A program made the translations under genes and the position numbers. Source: Prevotellaceae bacterium UBA6398 (lineage in GTDB: Bacteria; Bacteroidota; Bacteroidia; Bacteroidales; Bacteroidaceae). From it: a DNA stretch of 64,000 nt. Under the pieces are notes generated by a model, which ran no database searches, was not told the DNA's origin, and worked only from the letters and a program-made list of their open reading frames with translations. The DNA lies in contig DJQA01000013.1 of assembly GCA_002437495.1 (NCBI GenBank), positions 35,444 to 99,443 of the forward strand, read 5' to 3'. This document shows positions 25,917-33,930 of this stretch, one piece after another (position 1 is the stretch's first letter; the number at the start of each line of letters is the position of its first letter).

Positions 25917-25948
25917 TTTGCTTGGTATCAAAAAAGTGCCTACTTTTG
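25917..25948 (+). promoter_or_regulatory. Promoter of tRNA-Phe
   Basis: -33 TTTG (25917-25920), 20-bp spacer, -7 TACTTTTG (25941-25948), 35 bp before the mature tRNA. Confidence 0.75.
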
Positions 25949-25983
25949 CACTCGCAATTCGGCAATGCCGAAATGCGGAATTT

Positions 25984-26056
25984 GGTGCCATAGCTCAGTT
26001 GGTAGAGCAAAGGACTGAAAATCCTTGTGTCCCCGGTTCGATTCCTGGTGGTACCA
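25984..26056 (+). tRNA. tRNA-Phe (anticodon GAA)
   Basis: 73-nt cloverleaf. The acceptor stem GGTGCCA/TGGTACC contains one G-U pair; the anticodon loop CTGAAAA gives GAA; the T loop is GGTTCGATTCC. CCA is not encoded. It is divergent from tRNA-Pro and has its own promoter. Confidence 0.96.
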
Positions 26057-26063
26057 CGTAAAG

Positions 26064-26105
26064 AACAAAGCAGTTGAGAAAAATCTTGACTGCTTTTGTT
26101 GTTTT
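26064..26105 (+). terminator. Terminator of tRNA-Phe
   Basis: AACAAAGCAG.. pairs with ..CTGCTTTTGTT (one bulge) about 8 bp after the tRNA, followed by GTTTT. Confidence 0.65.
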
Positions 26106-26193
26106 ATACAACACCGAAACATTTTTGGAAAACAGCAATCTACCTTCCTTATTGCCAAGTGCTGCAACGTTTAGGCGGTTTTGCGAAAACACT

Positions 26194-26228
26194 GCGGGAC
26201 GGCGAAAGGTTTTCTTTCACCGCCCCGC
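26194..26228 (-). terminator. Hairpin downstream of hemD
   Basis: About a 15-bp stem with two mismatches (GCGGGACGGCGAAAG with CTTTCACCGCCCCGC) around a 5-nt loop, 28 bp past the hemD stop. On the minus strand a short T-run (GTTTTC) follows. Confidence 0.5.
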
Positions 26229-26256
26229 GTATGTATATGGTATGATGTGTTTCCGC

Positions 26257-26997
26257 TTATTTGTTTTTGGAAAGGTAATTGTCGAGCGCTGCCGTTATCG
26301 AGGGCATCTCGGGGGTTGGTGCAGCCAGGTCGAGCCGTAAACCGAGTTCGTTCACCGTTTTTTGCGCCGAATTGCCGTAGCAGGCTATGCGCACATCGTC
26401 TTGCTTGAAGTCGGGAAAATTCTTTTTCAAAGCCTGCACTCCGGCCGAGGTGAAGAAAATCATCATGTCATAGTCGAACTTTTCTCCGGGCTTGAAGTCG
26501 TTGCTCACGGTGCGGTACATAACTGCTTCTTTGTATTTCAATCCTTTGGCATCAAGTAGGGTCTTTACGTGGTCGTCATGCACGTCGCTTACGGGTATGA
26601 GGTATTTTTCGGTTTTGTGTTTCATCATTACCGCCACGAGGTCGGGCAGTTTCCCGGTTGTACCGAAGAATACTTTGCGCTTGCGGTATATTGTGTATTT
26701 TTGTATGTATAGTGAAACGGTTTCGGAAATTCCGAAATACTTCATGTCTTCGGGAATTGTGATGCGCAGTTCGCGTGCCATGCGGAAGAAGTTGTCAACC
26801 GCCGTGCGCGATGTGAACACTATGGCTGTGTAGTCGAGTATGTTTATCTTTTGCTTGCGGAAATCTTTTGCGCTTACTCCTTCCACCTTTATAAACGGCC
26901 TGAAAACAAGTTCTACTCCGTACTTTTGCGCAATATTGAAATAGGGTGATTTCTCTGAACTTGGCTGGGGCTGGGACACCAGAATCTTCTTGATCAT
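26257..26997 (-). CDS. hemD: Uroporphyrinogen-III synthase
   Basis: 246-aa HemD that cyclises hydroxymethylbilane for haem and corrin synthesis. It has the two-lobed fold pattern, with AIVFTSRTAVDNFF in one lobe and MIFFTSAGVQALKKNF in the other. HemD is poorly conserved in general, so the call rests on these S/T-xx-A/G-V-x-x-F blocks and on the DUF4271 neighbour 4 bp upstream, a usual Bacteroidota pairing. Confidence 0.88.
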   Translation of the reverse strand: MIKKILVSQPQPSSEKSPYFNIAQKYGVELVFRPFIKVEGVSAKDFRKQKINILDYTAIVFTSRTAVDNFFRMARELRITIPEDMKYFGISETVSLYIQKYTIYRKRKVFFGTTGKLPDLVAVMMKHKTEKYLIPVSDVHDDHVKTLLDAKGLKYKEAVMYRTVSNDFKPGEKFDYDMMIFFTSAGVQALKKNFPDFKQDDVRIACYGNSAQKTVNELGLRLDLAAPTPEMPSITAALDNYLSKNK

Positions 26998-27001
26998 TTC
27001 T

Positions 27002-28039
27002 TTAAATGTTCACTATCAATATTTCGTTGAAATATATCAGTGCTCTCCATAGTAGTAGCACCGGTATCATTTCTAGTGTACAAAAGTACAAAATTAAGTG
27101 TATAGTGCCGAAACGGTATGAAAAAAAGATTTGTTTACACTTGACAATTTGCAGCAGTTTGAAAGTCGCGACTAACAAAATGACGGCTATTTCCAGCGGT
27201 TTGAACGACAAATCGAAATAAACCACAAGCAGTGCAAGGGCGAATAGTGATAGTCCGAGCAGGCTAACCATTAGGAGGTATGATTCGAGCCACTGCCTGT
27301 TTTGCGTGCGGTCGAAAAACACCCAGTTTACCACCTTGTACAGCGCGAGCTTAACCACGAAGTAAGCGAAGCATATTGCCGTGTTGACTCCAAGCAATAT
27401 GTATGGTGACACTTGGTTGAATACTTCGGTGAGGTTGAGTTGCGTGTAGTCGAAGAATAGAATGGCGAGCGTTAGGCAGGTTTGCAGTATTAGGAATATG
27501 TGTCCTTTGGTTTCGGGGTTTGCGCTCATTGAAAAGTCGCCATCGTGGCGGAAGCGGAAGAAGTTTTTTGTTCTTTCGGCAAGTATTCCTATGTTTTTCG
27601 CTATGAACATCGACACGATGAAAAAGCTTGCAAGCAGCAGTCCTGTTACATAGTCGTCGCTGCTAAGCCGATATGTAAGCGGCTCTGCGGCCATCCCTAT
27701 CTGGTTTACGCGTAGCTCGGGGTGGAAATATTCTTTGTTGGAGAAATAGTTTTCTCTCAAGTCGAATTTTTCCAGGTCAACATGTGCGGGCGAGCCTTTT
27801 AGTCCGGGCAGATACAGGGTGTCGGGCTGCGTGGATAGATGTGTGGCCGGCGGAATGTTCATCATGGCCTGCACGGCAGAGTCTTGCTGTTCGGGTGTTG
27901 CATCGGCAGGCAGCAGGCGCAGTATTCCGCTCACCGTCCTTGGCTTCGGCTTTGGGGCGGCGGCAAGTGAATCGGCGGTTTCCTCAAACGAGTATGCCGC
28001 CACGGTGTCTTGCGGCGATTTTGGCGGAATGGGTATCAT
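27002..28039 (-). CDS. DUF4271 membrane protein
   Basis: 345-aa protein. Residues 1-120 are a Pro/Ala-rich soluble part. At least seven hydrophobic segments follow (from YVTGLLLASFFIVSMFIAKN to the C terminus, with LILYFCTLEMIPVLLLWRAL near the end). It matches the DUF4271 family found beside hemD in this order; its function is unknown. It shares an operon with hemD and perhaps with LOG copy 2, 31 bp upstream. Confidence 0.82.
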   Translation of the reverse strand: MIPIPPKSPQDTVAAYSFEETADSLAAAPKPKPRTVSGILRLLPADATPEQQDSAVQAMMNIPPATHLSTQPDTLYLPGLKGSPAHVDLEKFDLRENYFSNKEYFHPELRVNQIGMAAEPLTYRLSSDDYVTGLLLASFFIVSMFIAKNIGILAERTKNFFRFRHDGDFSMSANPETKGHIFLILQTCLTLAILFFDYTQLNLTEVFNQVSPYILLGVNTAICFAYFVVKLALYKVVNWVFFDRTQNRQWLESYLLMVSLLGLSLFALALLVVYFDLSFKPLEIAVILLVATFKLLQIVKCKQIFFSYRFGTIHLILYFCTLEMIPVLLLWRALIYFNEILIVNI

Positions 28040-28070
28040 TTATGTTCTTAATGGCTTTGTTTGCAGTGCG

Positions 28071-28658
28071 CTACATTTGCGCCATCTTTGATATGGTGGT
28101 GTCCCATTGCGGGATGGTTTTCACAAGCTCCACCGCCTGTTGCGGCGTGTCGGCTATGCTCCACAGGCTTCGGTGTATCTCTCGCATGAACCTTTCGCTT
28201 ACTGCTTTTTCGAGCATTTCGATAAGGGGTGTGAAGTATCCGCGCGTGTCAAGGATTACTATCGGGTTGGCGTAAAGCCCCAGTTGCTTCCATGTGATAA
28301 TTTCCAGTAGTTCCTCGAGCGTGCCCACTCCGCCCGGCAGGGCTATTGTGGCATCGGCCAAAGATACCATTTTTTCCTTACGTGCGTGCATGTCGGTAGT
28401 TACAATAAGGTTTGAAAGTCCGTCTCTGCACCATCCGTTGTCAACCATGAATTCGGGTATCACGCCGGTAACTTTTCCGCCGGCGGCTATTGCGGCGTCG
28501 GCCAAGGTGCCCATGAGTCCCACTTTGCCGGCTCCATATACGATTTCCATGCCTTGTGAGGCGAGGGCTTTGCCGAGTGCGGCTGCTGCATCGGTATATT
28601 CTTGTGACACCTGTGAGCTCGATGCGGCGTAGACGGCTACGCGCTTGATTTTATTCAT
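28071..28658 (-). CDS. LOG family protein (TIGR00730), copy 2
   Basis: 195-aa LOG-family phosphoribohydrolase with ALPGGVGTLEELLEI (PGGxGTxxE). It is clearly diverged from the copy at 23208: the catalytic Arg-Lys region reads MHARKEKM rather than LDDRKATM. It starts 13 bp after the metK terminator. No separate promoter is obvious, so it may depend on read-through or on a promoter inside metK. Confidence 0.88.
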   Translation of the reverse strand: MNKIKRVAVYAASSSQVSQEYTDAAAALGKALASQGMEIVYGAGKVGLMGTLADAAIAAGGKVTGVIPEFMVDNGWCRDGLSNLIVTTDMHARKEKMVSLADATIALPGGVGTLEELLEIITWKQLGLYANPIVILDTRGYFTPLIEMLEKAVSERFMREIHRSLWSIADTPQQAVELVKTIPQWDTTISKMAQM

Positions 28659-28667
28659 ATCAGTAAA

Positions 28668-28709
28668 AAAACAAAGCCCGGTGCAACCTTTAATGTGGCT
28701 GCGCCGGGC
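28668..28709 (-). terminator. Rho-independent terminator of metK
   Basis: 10-bp stem (28676-28685 with 28700-28709, one G-U pair) followed on the minus strand by TTTGTTTTTTT, 19 bp after the metK stop. Confidence 0.85.
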
Positions 28710-28727
28710 GTATGGTTTGCATTATTT

Positions 28728-30011
28728 TCAGATGCCGAACGCTTTGCGCACTTTGTCAACGTAGTCGAGCTTCTCCCAGGTGAAAAGCTCCACGGTTTCG
28801 TCTCTGTCGCCAAAATAGGCGTTGTGGAAGTGTTTCGTTACTGTTTTCGGTTCGCGGCCGAAGTGTCCGTAGGCTGCTGTTTCCTCATATATTGGGTTGC
28901 GCAGTTTAAGGCGTTCTTCGATTGCGTATGGGCGCAGGTCGAATATACTGCCTATTTTCTTGGCTATTTCCGCATCGGAGATTTTCAGGTGCGAGGTGCC
29001 ATAGGTGTTTACATATATGTTTATGGGTTCGGCAACGCCTATTGCATAGCTTAGTTGTATCAGAATTTCGTCTGCAACGCCGGCAGCCACGAGGTTTTTG
29101 GCTATGTGGCGTGCTGCGTAGCAGGCCGAGCGGTCAACCTTTGAGGGGTCTTTGCCCGAGAACGCTCCGCCTCCGTGTGCTCCGCGTCCGCCGTAGGTGT
29201 CTACTATAATCTTGCGCCCCGTAAGTCCGGTGTCGCCGTGGGGACCTCCTATGACAAATTTGCCTGTGGGGTTTACGAAGTATTTTATGTTGCTGTTGAA
29301 GAGTTTTTTTACCGACTCGGTTTTGATTTCGGAAATTACGCGCGGAATTACGATGTTTATTACGTCCTCGCGTATTTTTGCCAGCATTTCGGCGTCTGCG
29401 GCTTTTTGGTCACCGTTTTTGGGTTTTACAAAATCGTCGTGCTGCGTGGAAACCACAATGGTGTCTATGCGCACGGGTTTGTTGTTGTCGTCATACTCAA
29501 CCGTTACCTGGCTTTTTGCGTCGGGGCGCAGGTATGTCATAACCTTTCCCTCGCGGCGTATTTCGGCAAGCACAGTGAGAATTTTGTTTGCCAGCGCAAG
29601 CGTGAGCGGCATGTAGTTAGCCGTTTCGTTTGTGGCGTAGCCGAACATGATTCCCTGGTCGCCCGCGCCCTGGTTCATGGGGTCTTCGCGCTCCACGCCG
29701 CGGCGTATGTCGGCACTCTGTTCGTGAATGGCGTTGAGTACGCCGCACGACTCTGCTTCGAATTTGTATTCGGCCTTTGTGTAGCCTATGCGTGCGATTG
29801 TTTTGCGCACAACTTCGTGTAGGTCAACATAGGTCTTTGTCTTTACTTCACCTGCCACTACCACTTGCCCTGTGGTAACTAATGTTTCGCAAGCTACTTT
29901 TGAGTTGCGGTCGTAAGCAAGCAACTCGTCAAGCACGGCGTCCGATATTTGGTCGGCCACCTTGTCGGGATGTCCCTCCGACACTGATTCGGAAGTGAAT
30001 AAGTAAGCCAT
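28728..30011 (-). CDS. metK: S-adenosylmethionine synthetase
   Basis: 427-aa MAT enzyme making SAM from methionine and ATP. Signatures are GHPDKVADQISDAVLD near the N terminus, GAGDQGIMFGYA in the middle and GGGAFSGKDPSKVDRSA in the last third. It is transcribed alone between its promoter at 30246 and its terminator at 28668. The roughly 230-nt leader holds a SAM-II riboswitch, so it is probably repressed by its own product. Its SAM feeds the window's methyltransferase, MiaB and QueA. Confidence 0.97.
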   Translation of the reverse strand: MAYLFTSESVSEGHPDKVADQISDAVLDELLAYDRNSKVACETLVTTGQVVVAGEVKTKTYVDLHEVVRKTIARIGYTKAEYKFEAESCGVLNAIHEQSADIRRGVEREDPMNQGAGDQGIMFGYATNETANYMPLTLALANKILTVLAEIRREGKVMTYLRPDAKSQVTVEYDDNNKPVRIDTIVVSTQHDDFVKPKNGDQKAADAEMLAKIREDVINIVIPRVISEIKTESVKKLFNSNIKYFVNPTGKFVIGGPHGDTGLTGRKIIVDTYGGRGAHGGGAFSGKDPSKVDRSACYAARHIAKNLVAAGVADEILIQLSYAIGVAEPINIYVNTYGTSHLKISDAEIAKKIGSIFDLRPYAIEERLKLRNPIYEETAAYGHFGREPKTVTKHFHNAYFGDRDETVELFTWEKLDYVDKVRKAFGI

Positions 30012-30030
30012 TTCTTATAAAAAGTTTTGT

Positions 30031-30056
30031 GTGTGCCGGCACAGGCCTTTGCACAC
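30031..30056 (-). promoter_or_regulatory. Hairpin just upstream of metK, candidate expression platform
   Basis: GTGTGC (30051-30056) pairs with GCACAC (30031-30036), enclosing a GGC/GCC stem. A CTTTTT run follows at about 30019-30024 and then the start codon. It could act as an attenuator or hide the translation start, downstream of the SAM-II aptamer. Confidence 0.5.
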
Positions 30057-30142
30057 GGGTTAAATTTTCTCTATCTCGTGGTGGGGACTTTGCCGCCCAT
30101 TGGGTGAAAACTTTGCGGAAACGCTTTACGACCATAATCGCG

Positions 30143-30197
30143 GCCGTTGTTTTAGCATTGTTTTCAAGTGGTTGCAAGCAGCTCAAATCTATCCACC
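30143..30197 (-). promoter_or_regulatory. SAM-II riboswitch aptamer of metK
   Basis: On the minus strand: P1 GGTGG (30193-30197) and CCACT (30167-30171); loop 1 with GATTTGAGCTGCTTGCAA, matching the SAM-II GATTT..CTTGCA core; the A-rich joining segment; then GCTAAAA (30150-30156), the SAM-II hallmark. GCTG in loop 1 can pair with CGGC (30143-30146) as the pseudoknot. It begins about 43 nt after the expected transcription start and precedes the SAM synthetase gene. Confidence 0.83.
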
Positions 30198-30245
30198 GAA
30201 CAAAAACATAATCGTGCCCAATATGCTGAGCAGCGATATTAGGTG

Positions 30246-30253
30246 CAAATATA
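30246..30253 (-). promoter_or_regulatory. -7 element of metK
   Basis: TATATTTG on the minus strand, placing the transcript start near 30240 and giving a leader of about 230 nt before metK. Confidence 0.6.
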
Positions 30254-30356
30254 GCACATGTTTTTCATTAATCATGCATAGGCATGGTGTTATTTTTCGG
30301 AATTTGTTCTAAGTTCGTATGTATTTATGTTTCGGGTGGGCGAAACGGGCGAAAAA

Positions 30357-30434
30357 AAAGGTCCGATGTAGTTTAAATTATATCAGACATGTTTTTTTCT
30401 ACATAGGATGTGGTTTTTTCTGTGTCCCATGTTG
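30357..30434 (-). repeat. Phased palindrome array A, copy 6 (reverse orientation)
   Basis: Units at 30357, 30378, 30399 and 30420, all 21 bp apart; triplets in family orientation GGG, CCT, CTG, CGG. No element B. The last unit ends 5 bp before the folK stop codon, so the array forms the immediate 3' end of the seven-gene ftsX-folK operon. Confidence 0.88.
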
Positions 30435-30439
30435 TTTTT

Positions 30440-30928
30440 TCATGAGGTTGCATTATGTGTTTTCTTTGCTTCCATATAAAGTTGGTGTATGGTTTTGCCG
30501 TTTGCGGGGTGGCGCAAAGCGGGGGCTATCTCATTCATGGGGCGCAGCACGAACATTCTTTCTGTTATTCTGGGGTGGGGGATGGCGAGCTCGGGCGTGT
30601 CAATAACAATTGTGTCGTAAAACAGTATGTCGATATCTATGAGGCGGTCGTGGTAAATGCCGCCCTCTGACTTCTGTGTCCTGCCGAGAATGCGCTCCGT
30701 GCGCTGCGTAACCTCAAGCACCTCGTGCGCAGAAAGGGTTGTGGTGAATTTGGCCGCCGAGTTGAGAAACTCGTTTTCAGATGCGAAGCCTTGGGGTGCA
30801 GTGGTTATGGGCTGTGAAACGGAAACGGGCTTCAGACCTTCCTGCCTCAGAAGTTCCAAAGCCCGTTCTATGTTTTCCTGCCTGTTCCCCAAATTCGAGC
30901 CGAAAGCAAGGAATACGGTGTGGGTCAT
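30440..30928 (-). CDS. folK: 2-amino-4-hydroxy-6-hydroxymethyldihydropteridine pyrophosphokinase
   Basis: 162-aa HPPK of folate synthesis. The signatures are FLAFGSNLGNR at the N terminus and YHDRLIDIDILFYD (the D-x-D magnesium pair) with IPHPRITERMFVLRP. It shares one base with the queA stop upstream and is the last gene of the operon. The next folate enzyme, folP, is at 39105. Confidence 0.95.
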   Translation of the reverse strand: MTHTVFLAFGSNLGNRQENIERALELLRQEGLKPVSVSQPITTAPQGFASENEFLNSAAKFTTTLSAHEVLEVTQRTERILGRTQKSEGGIYHDRLIDIDILFYDTIVIDTPELAIPHPRITERMFVLRPMNEIAPALRHPANGKTIHQLYMEAKKTHNATS

Positions 30929-31980
30929 CAGTCTATTATAAGCATTGCGTCGCCGTATGGACCGAATTTGTAGTCGTCTTTCAACGCCACTTTATAGGCG
31001 TTCATTACGTTGTCGTAGCCGCCGTATGCCGCCGTGAGCATAAGCAGTGTGCTTAATGGCAACTGAAAGTTGGAAACCATGGCGTTGGCAATATGGAAGT
31101 CGTATGGGGGGAAGATGAACTTGTTTGTCCAGCCCTCGTATTGCTTTAGGTGGTTGTCGGCCCCGACGGCGGTTTCGAGCGCGCGCTGTACGGTTGTTCC
31201 CACCGCAACAATCTTGTGTCCGTTGTCGATGGCGTTGTTCACTATGTCGCAGCATTCCTTTCCCACCATCATTTGCTCCGAGTCCATTTTGTGCTTGGTC
31301 AGGTCTTCCACATCGGTTGAGCGGAATGTGCCTAACCCGCAGTGCATGGTGAGGAATGCGAAATCTATTCCTTTGATTTCCATTCTTTTCATAAGTTCGC
31401 GCGAGAAATGAAGACCGCTTGCGGGGGCGGTTACCGCGCCTTCGTTTTTTGCGAATATGGTTTGGAATCGCTCAAGATCCTCGGGTTCCACATCGCGCTT
31501 TATGAACTTTGGCACCGGAGCCTCGCCAAGGGCGTATAGCTGGCGTTTGAACTCATCGTGCGGACCGTCGTAGAGAAAGCGCAGCGTGCGCCCGCGGCTC
31601 GTGGTGTTGTCTATAACCTCGGCCATTATGCTTCCATCCTCGCCAAAGAACAGCTTGTTGCCTATTCTTATCTTGCGTGCGGGGTCTACAAGCACGTCCC
31701 ACAGGCGCAATTCGGGGTTCAGTTCCCTTAAGAGGAATACCTCTATTTTGGCACCGGTTTTTTCTTTTAGTCCGTAAAGGCGCGCGGGAAACACCTTTGT
31801 GTCGTTGAACACAAACACATCGTGTTCATCGAAATAGTTTATTATCTCCTTGAACATTTTGTGCTCTATATCGCCGGTTTTGCGGTGGAGCACCATCATG
31901 CGCGACTCGTCGCGGTGTAGGGGCGGATATAGTGCTATCTTGTCGTCTGGCAGTTTGAACTTGAATTGAGATAATTTCAT
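30928..31980 (-). CDS. queA: S-adenosylmethionine:tRNA ribosyltransferase-isomerase
   Basis: 350-aa QueA that moves the ribosyl group of SAM onto 7-aminomethyl-deazaguanine in tRNA (queuosine synthesis). The family blocks are FNDTKVFPARLYG, TAPASGLHFS and the C-terminal FQLPLSTLLMLTAAYGG. It overlaps truB by 4 bp and folK by one base. Length is standard. Confidence 0.96.
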   Translation of the reverse strand: MKLSQFKFKLPDDKIALYPPLHRDESRMMVLHRKTGDIEHKMFKEIINYFDEHDVFVFNDTKVFPARLYGLKEKTGAKIEVFLLRELNPELRLWDVLVDPARKIRIGNKLFFGEDGSIMAEVIDNTTSRGRTLRFLYDGPHDEFKRQLYALGEAPVPKFIKRDVEPEDLERFQTIFAKNEGAVTAPASGLHFSRELMKRMEIKGIDFAFLTMHCGLGTFRSTDVEDLTKHKMDSEQMMVGKECCDIVNNAIDNGHKIVAVGTTVQRALETAVGADNHLKQYEGWTNKFIFPPYDFHIANAMVSNFQLPLSTLLMLTAAYGGYDNVMNAYKVALKDDYKFGPYGDAMLIID

Positions 31981-32726
31981 ATTATTGTGTTATTGTTTTG
32001 CTTTTTGTTTGTAGTTACGCCGGTTATTTCCGGTATTTCCACATCTATGCCCTCGAGCCATTGTGCGAAGTTTTCGGGTTTCAGGCTTTGGTCGGCCACA
32101 TACTGCCCCACACGCGTGCGGCGCAGGGCGGTGAGGTATGCGCCGCTTCCCAATGCCTCGCCTATGTCGCGGGCAAGTGCGCGGATATATGTGCCTTTGC
32201 CGCAGTGTACGCGGATTTTTATTTCGGGCATTGCATAGTCCAGGAGTTCTATGCCATATATGTGTATTGGCTTTGCCTTGAGTTGTACATCTCTGCCATT
32301 CCGTGCCAGGTGGTATGCGTGCTCGCCGTCGATTTTGCAGGCGGAATATACGGGCGGGGTTTGGAGAATATCGCCCTCGAACTTGCGCAGCGTATCCTCA
32401 ACCAAAGCGCGGGTTATGTGTGCTGTGGGGAATGTTGCGTTTTCGGGATGCTCCATGTCAAAACTTGCCGTGGTGGCACCGAGGTGCAATGTTGCCTCAT
32501 ATTCCTTGTCGAGCATTTGTAGCTCTTCGATTTTCTTCGTGGCGCGCCCTGTGCAGACAAGCAGCAGACCGGTGGCCAGGGGGTCGAGGGTGCCGGCATG
32601 CCCCACCTTGATTTTTCTGCCCTCCATGTATGCGGTTAGGGCGTTCCTTACGGTGTAAACCACCTTGAACGATGTTGTGCCATAAGGCTTGTCGATGGCT
32701 ATTATCTCGCCGTCAAAGAAATTCAT
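31977..32726 (-). CDS. truB: tRNA pseudouridine-55 synthase
   Basis: 249-aa TruB. The catalytic Asp is D48 in GHAGTLDPLATGLL, and KPYGTTSF near the N terminus is the usual start block. It lacks a large C-terminal PUA domain. It is the middle gene of the operon, overlapping queA by 4 bp and lying 12 bp after uppP. Confidence 0.95.
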   Translation of the reverse strand: MNFFDGEIIAIDKPYGTTSFKVVYTVRNALTAYMEGRKIKVGHAGTLDPLATGLLLVCTGRATKKIEELQMLDKEYEATLHLGATTASFDMEHPENATFPTAHITRALVEDTLRKFEGDILQTPPVYSACKIDGEHAYHLARNGRDVQLKAKPIHIYGIELLDYAMPEIKIRVHCGKGTYIRALARDIGEALGSGAYLTALRRTRVGQYVADQSLKPENFAQWLEGIDVEIPEITGVTTNKKQNNNTII

Positions 32727-32738
32727 CGGCGGTTGGGT

Positions 32739-33536
32739 TTATGAAAGTACTATTGTGAGTATTCCTACAATAGCGCAGTAAAAGGCAAAATATATAAGTT
32801 TGCCTTTCTTCACAAGGTTCACCATCCACTTGCAGGCTATGCACCCTGTGGCGAAAGCTGCAATGAATCCCACCGCAAGCACGCCGAGGGAAATGTCGCC
32901 TACTGCGGCTTCTGCGCCGTTTCTTATTCCTTTTATTGTGTCAAGGAGTGCCTCTCCGAGTATGGGCGGAATAACCATTATGAACGAGAACTGCGCAAGT
33001 TTTGCCTTGTCGTTGCCCAAAAGCAGCCCGGTGGCTATTGTTGAGCCGGAGCGCGAAAGCCCGGGCATCACGGCGCAGGCCTGCGCTATTCCTATAATAA
33101 ATGCGTCTCTAATGCTTATGTTCTTTTTGGGGCGCGGTTTGGCATAGTACGAAAACGTGAGCAGCAGGGCGGTTACGAGCAGCATTATGCCCACAATGAC
33201 CAGACCCGAACCGAATATGTCCTCAACATAGTCTTTGAAGAACACTCCCACAATGCCCACGGGTATCATGGAAACGAGTATGTTCAGTGTGTAGCGCGTT
33301 TCATCGTTGAGCTCAAACTTGAAGAGCCCCTTGAAAATCCACGCAATCTCTTTCCAGAGTATTACAAACGTGCTTAGCACCGTTGCAACGTGCACGGCAA
33401 CGGTGAACGTAAGATTGTTGTCCGCATCAACCCCGAACAGATAGGATGCTATGGCAAGATGGCCGCTGCTGCTGACAGGAAGATATTCAGTAAATCCTTG
33501 CAGCATGCCGAGCAATAAAGCTTGAATGTAGTCCAT
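32739..33536 (-). CDS. uppP: Undecaprenyl-diphosphatase
   Basis: 265-aa BacA/UppP membrane phosphatase recycling the undecaprenyl carrier for peptidoglycan and surface glycans. Active-site motifs are GFTEYLPVSSSGHL at the start and PGLSRSGSTIATG in the centre. About eight hydrophobic segments. It lies 6 bp after the DUF3098 gene. It would support both cell wall growth and the polysaccharide cluster at 53480-63301. Confidence 0.96.
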   Translation of the reverse strand: MDYIQALLLGMLQGFTEYLPVSSSGHLAIASYLFGVDADNNLTFTVAVHVATVLSTFVILWKEIAWIFKGLFKFELNDETRYTLNILVSMIPVGIVGVFFKDYVEDIFGSGLVIVGIMLLVTALLLTFSYYAKPRPKKNISIRDAFIIGIAQACAVMPGLSRSGSTIATGLLLGNDKAKLAQFSFIMVIPPILGEALLDTIKGIRNGAEAAVGDISLGVLAVGFIAAFATGCIACKWMVNLVKKGKLIYFAFYCAIVGILTIVLS

Positions 33537-33542
33537 GGCAAC

Positions 33543-33911
33543 TTATTTGATTTCTTTTTTTTCGTTGCTCTCACCGTTTTTCGGTTTCGAGGGATAGAAA
33601 TTGGTTTTGTTCTTTTCGTTGTTCCCACTGTTTAGCGGTTTCGATGGATAGAGTTTGGTTTCGTTTTTTTCGTTGTTCCCGCCGTTTACCGGTTTCGAGG
33701 GATAGAGAATAGCCATTACCATAAACACGAACCCCACGAAGCACATTGCCGGGGCCAACTTTATTCGGCGGGCTTCGAATATATCCGGGTCAAAGTGGGT
33801 TTCGGTAGAGCCGCCGCCTGCCATTAGTATGAAACCGGCTATTACAATCGCCATTCCTATGGCGAGAAGGATGAAGTTTTTGCGCGTGAACGCGAGTTTG
33901 TTTTTGTCCAT
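33543..33911 (-). CDS. DUF3098 membrane protein with repeated C-terminal tail
   Basis: 122-aa protein. Two hydrophobic segments (NFILLAIGMAIVIAGFILMA and APAMCFVGFVFMVMAILY) form the DUF3098 core. The tail, from about residue 70, is three tandem copies of an 18-residue unit starting YPSKPxN (54 bp each, DNA 33543-33705), rich in Asn, Glu and Lys. Such a tail is not part of the usual family, which ends soon after YPSKP. I begin at 33911 (MDKNKLAF); the upstream Met at 33956 would overlap ftsX. Confidence 0.8.
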   Translation of the reverse strand: MDKNKLAFTRKNFILLAIGMAIVIAGFILMAGGGSTETHFDPDIFEARRIKLAPAMCFVGFVFMVMAILYPSKPVNGGNNEKNETKLYPSKPLNSGNNEKNKTNFYPSKPKNGESNEKKEIK

Positions 33912-33930
33912 ATTTGTATCTTTTTCTTTT

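Noticed and set aside
30012..30075. A second SAM-II-like stretch (AATTTAACC followed by GTGTGCAAAGG) nearer metK
   Set aside because: It resembles part of the SAM-II core but has no P1 partner and no GCTAAAA segment, so I do not call a tandem riboswitch.
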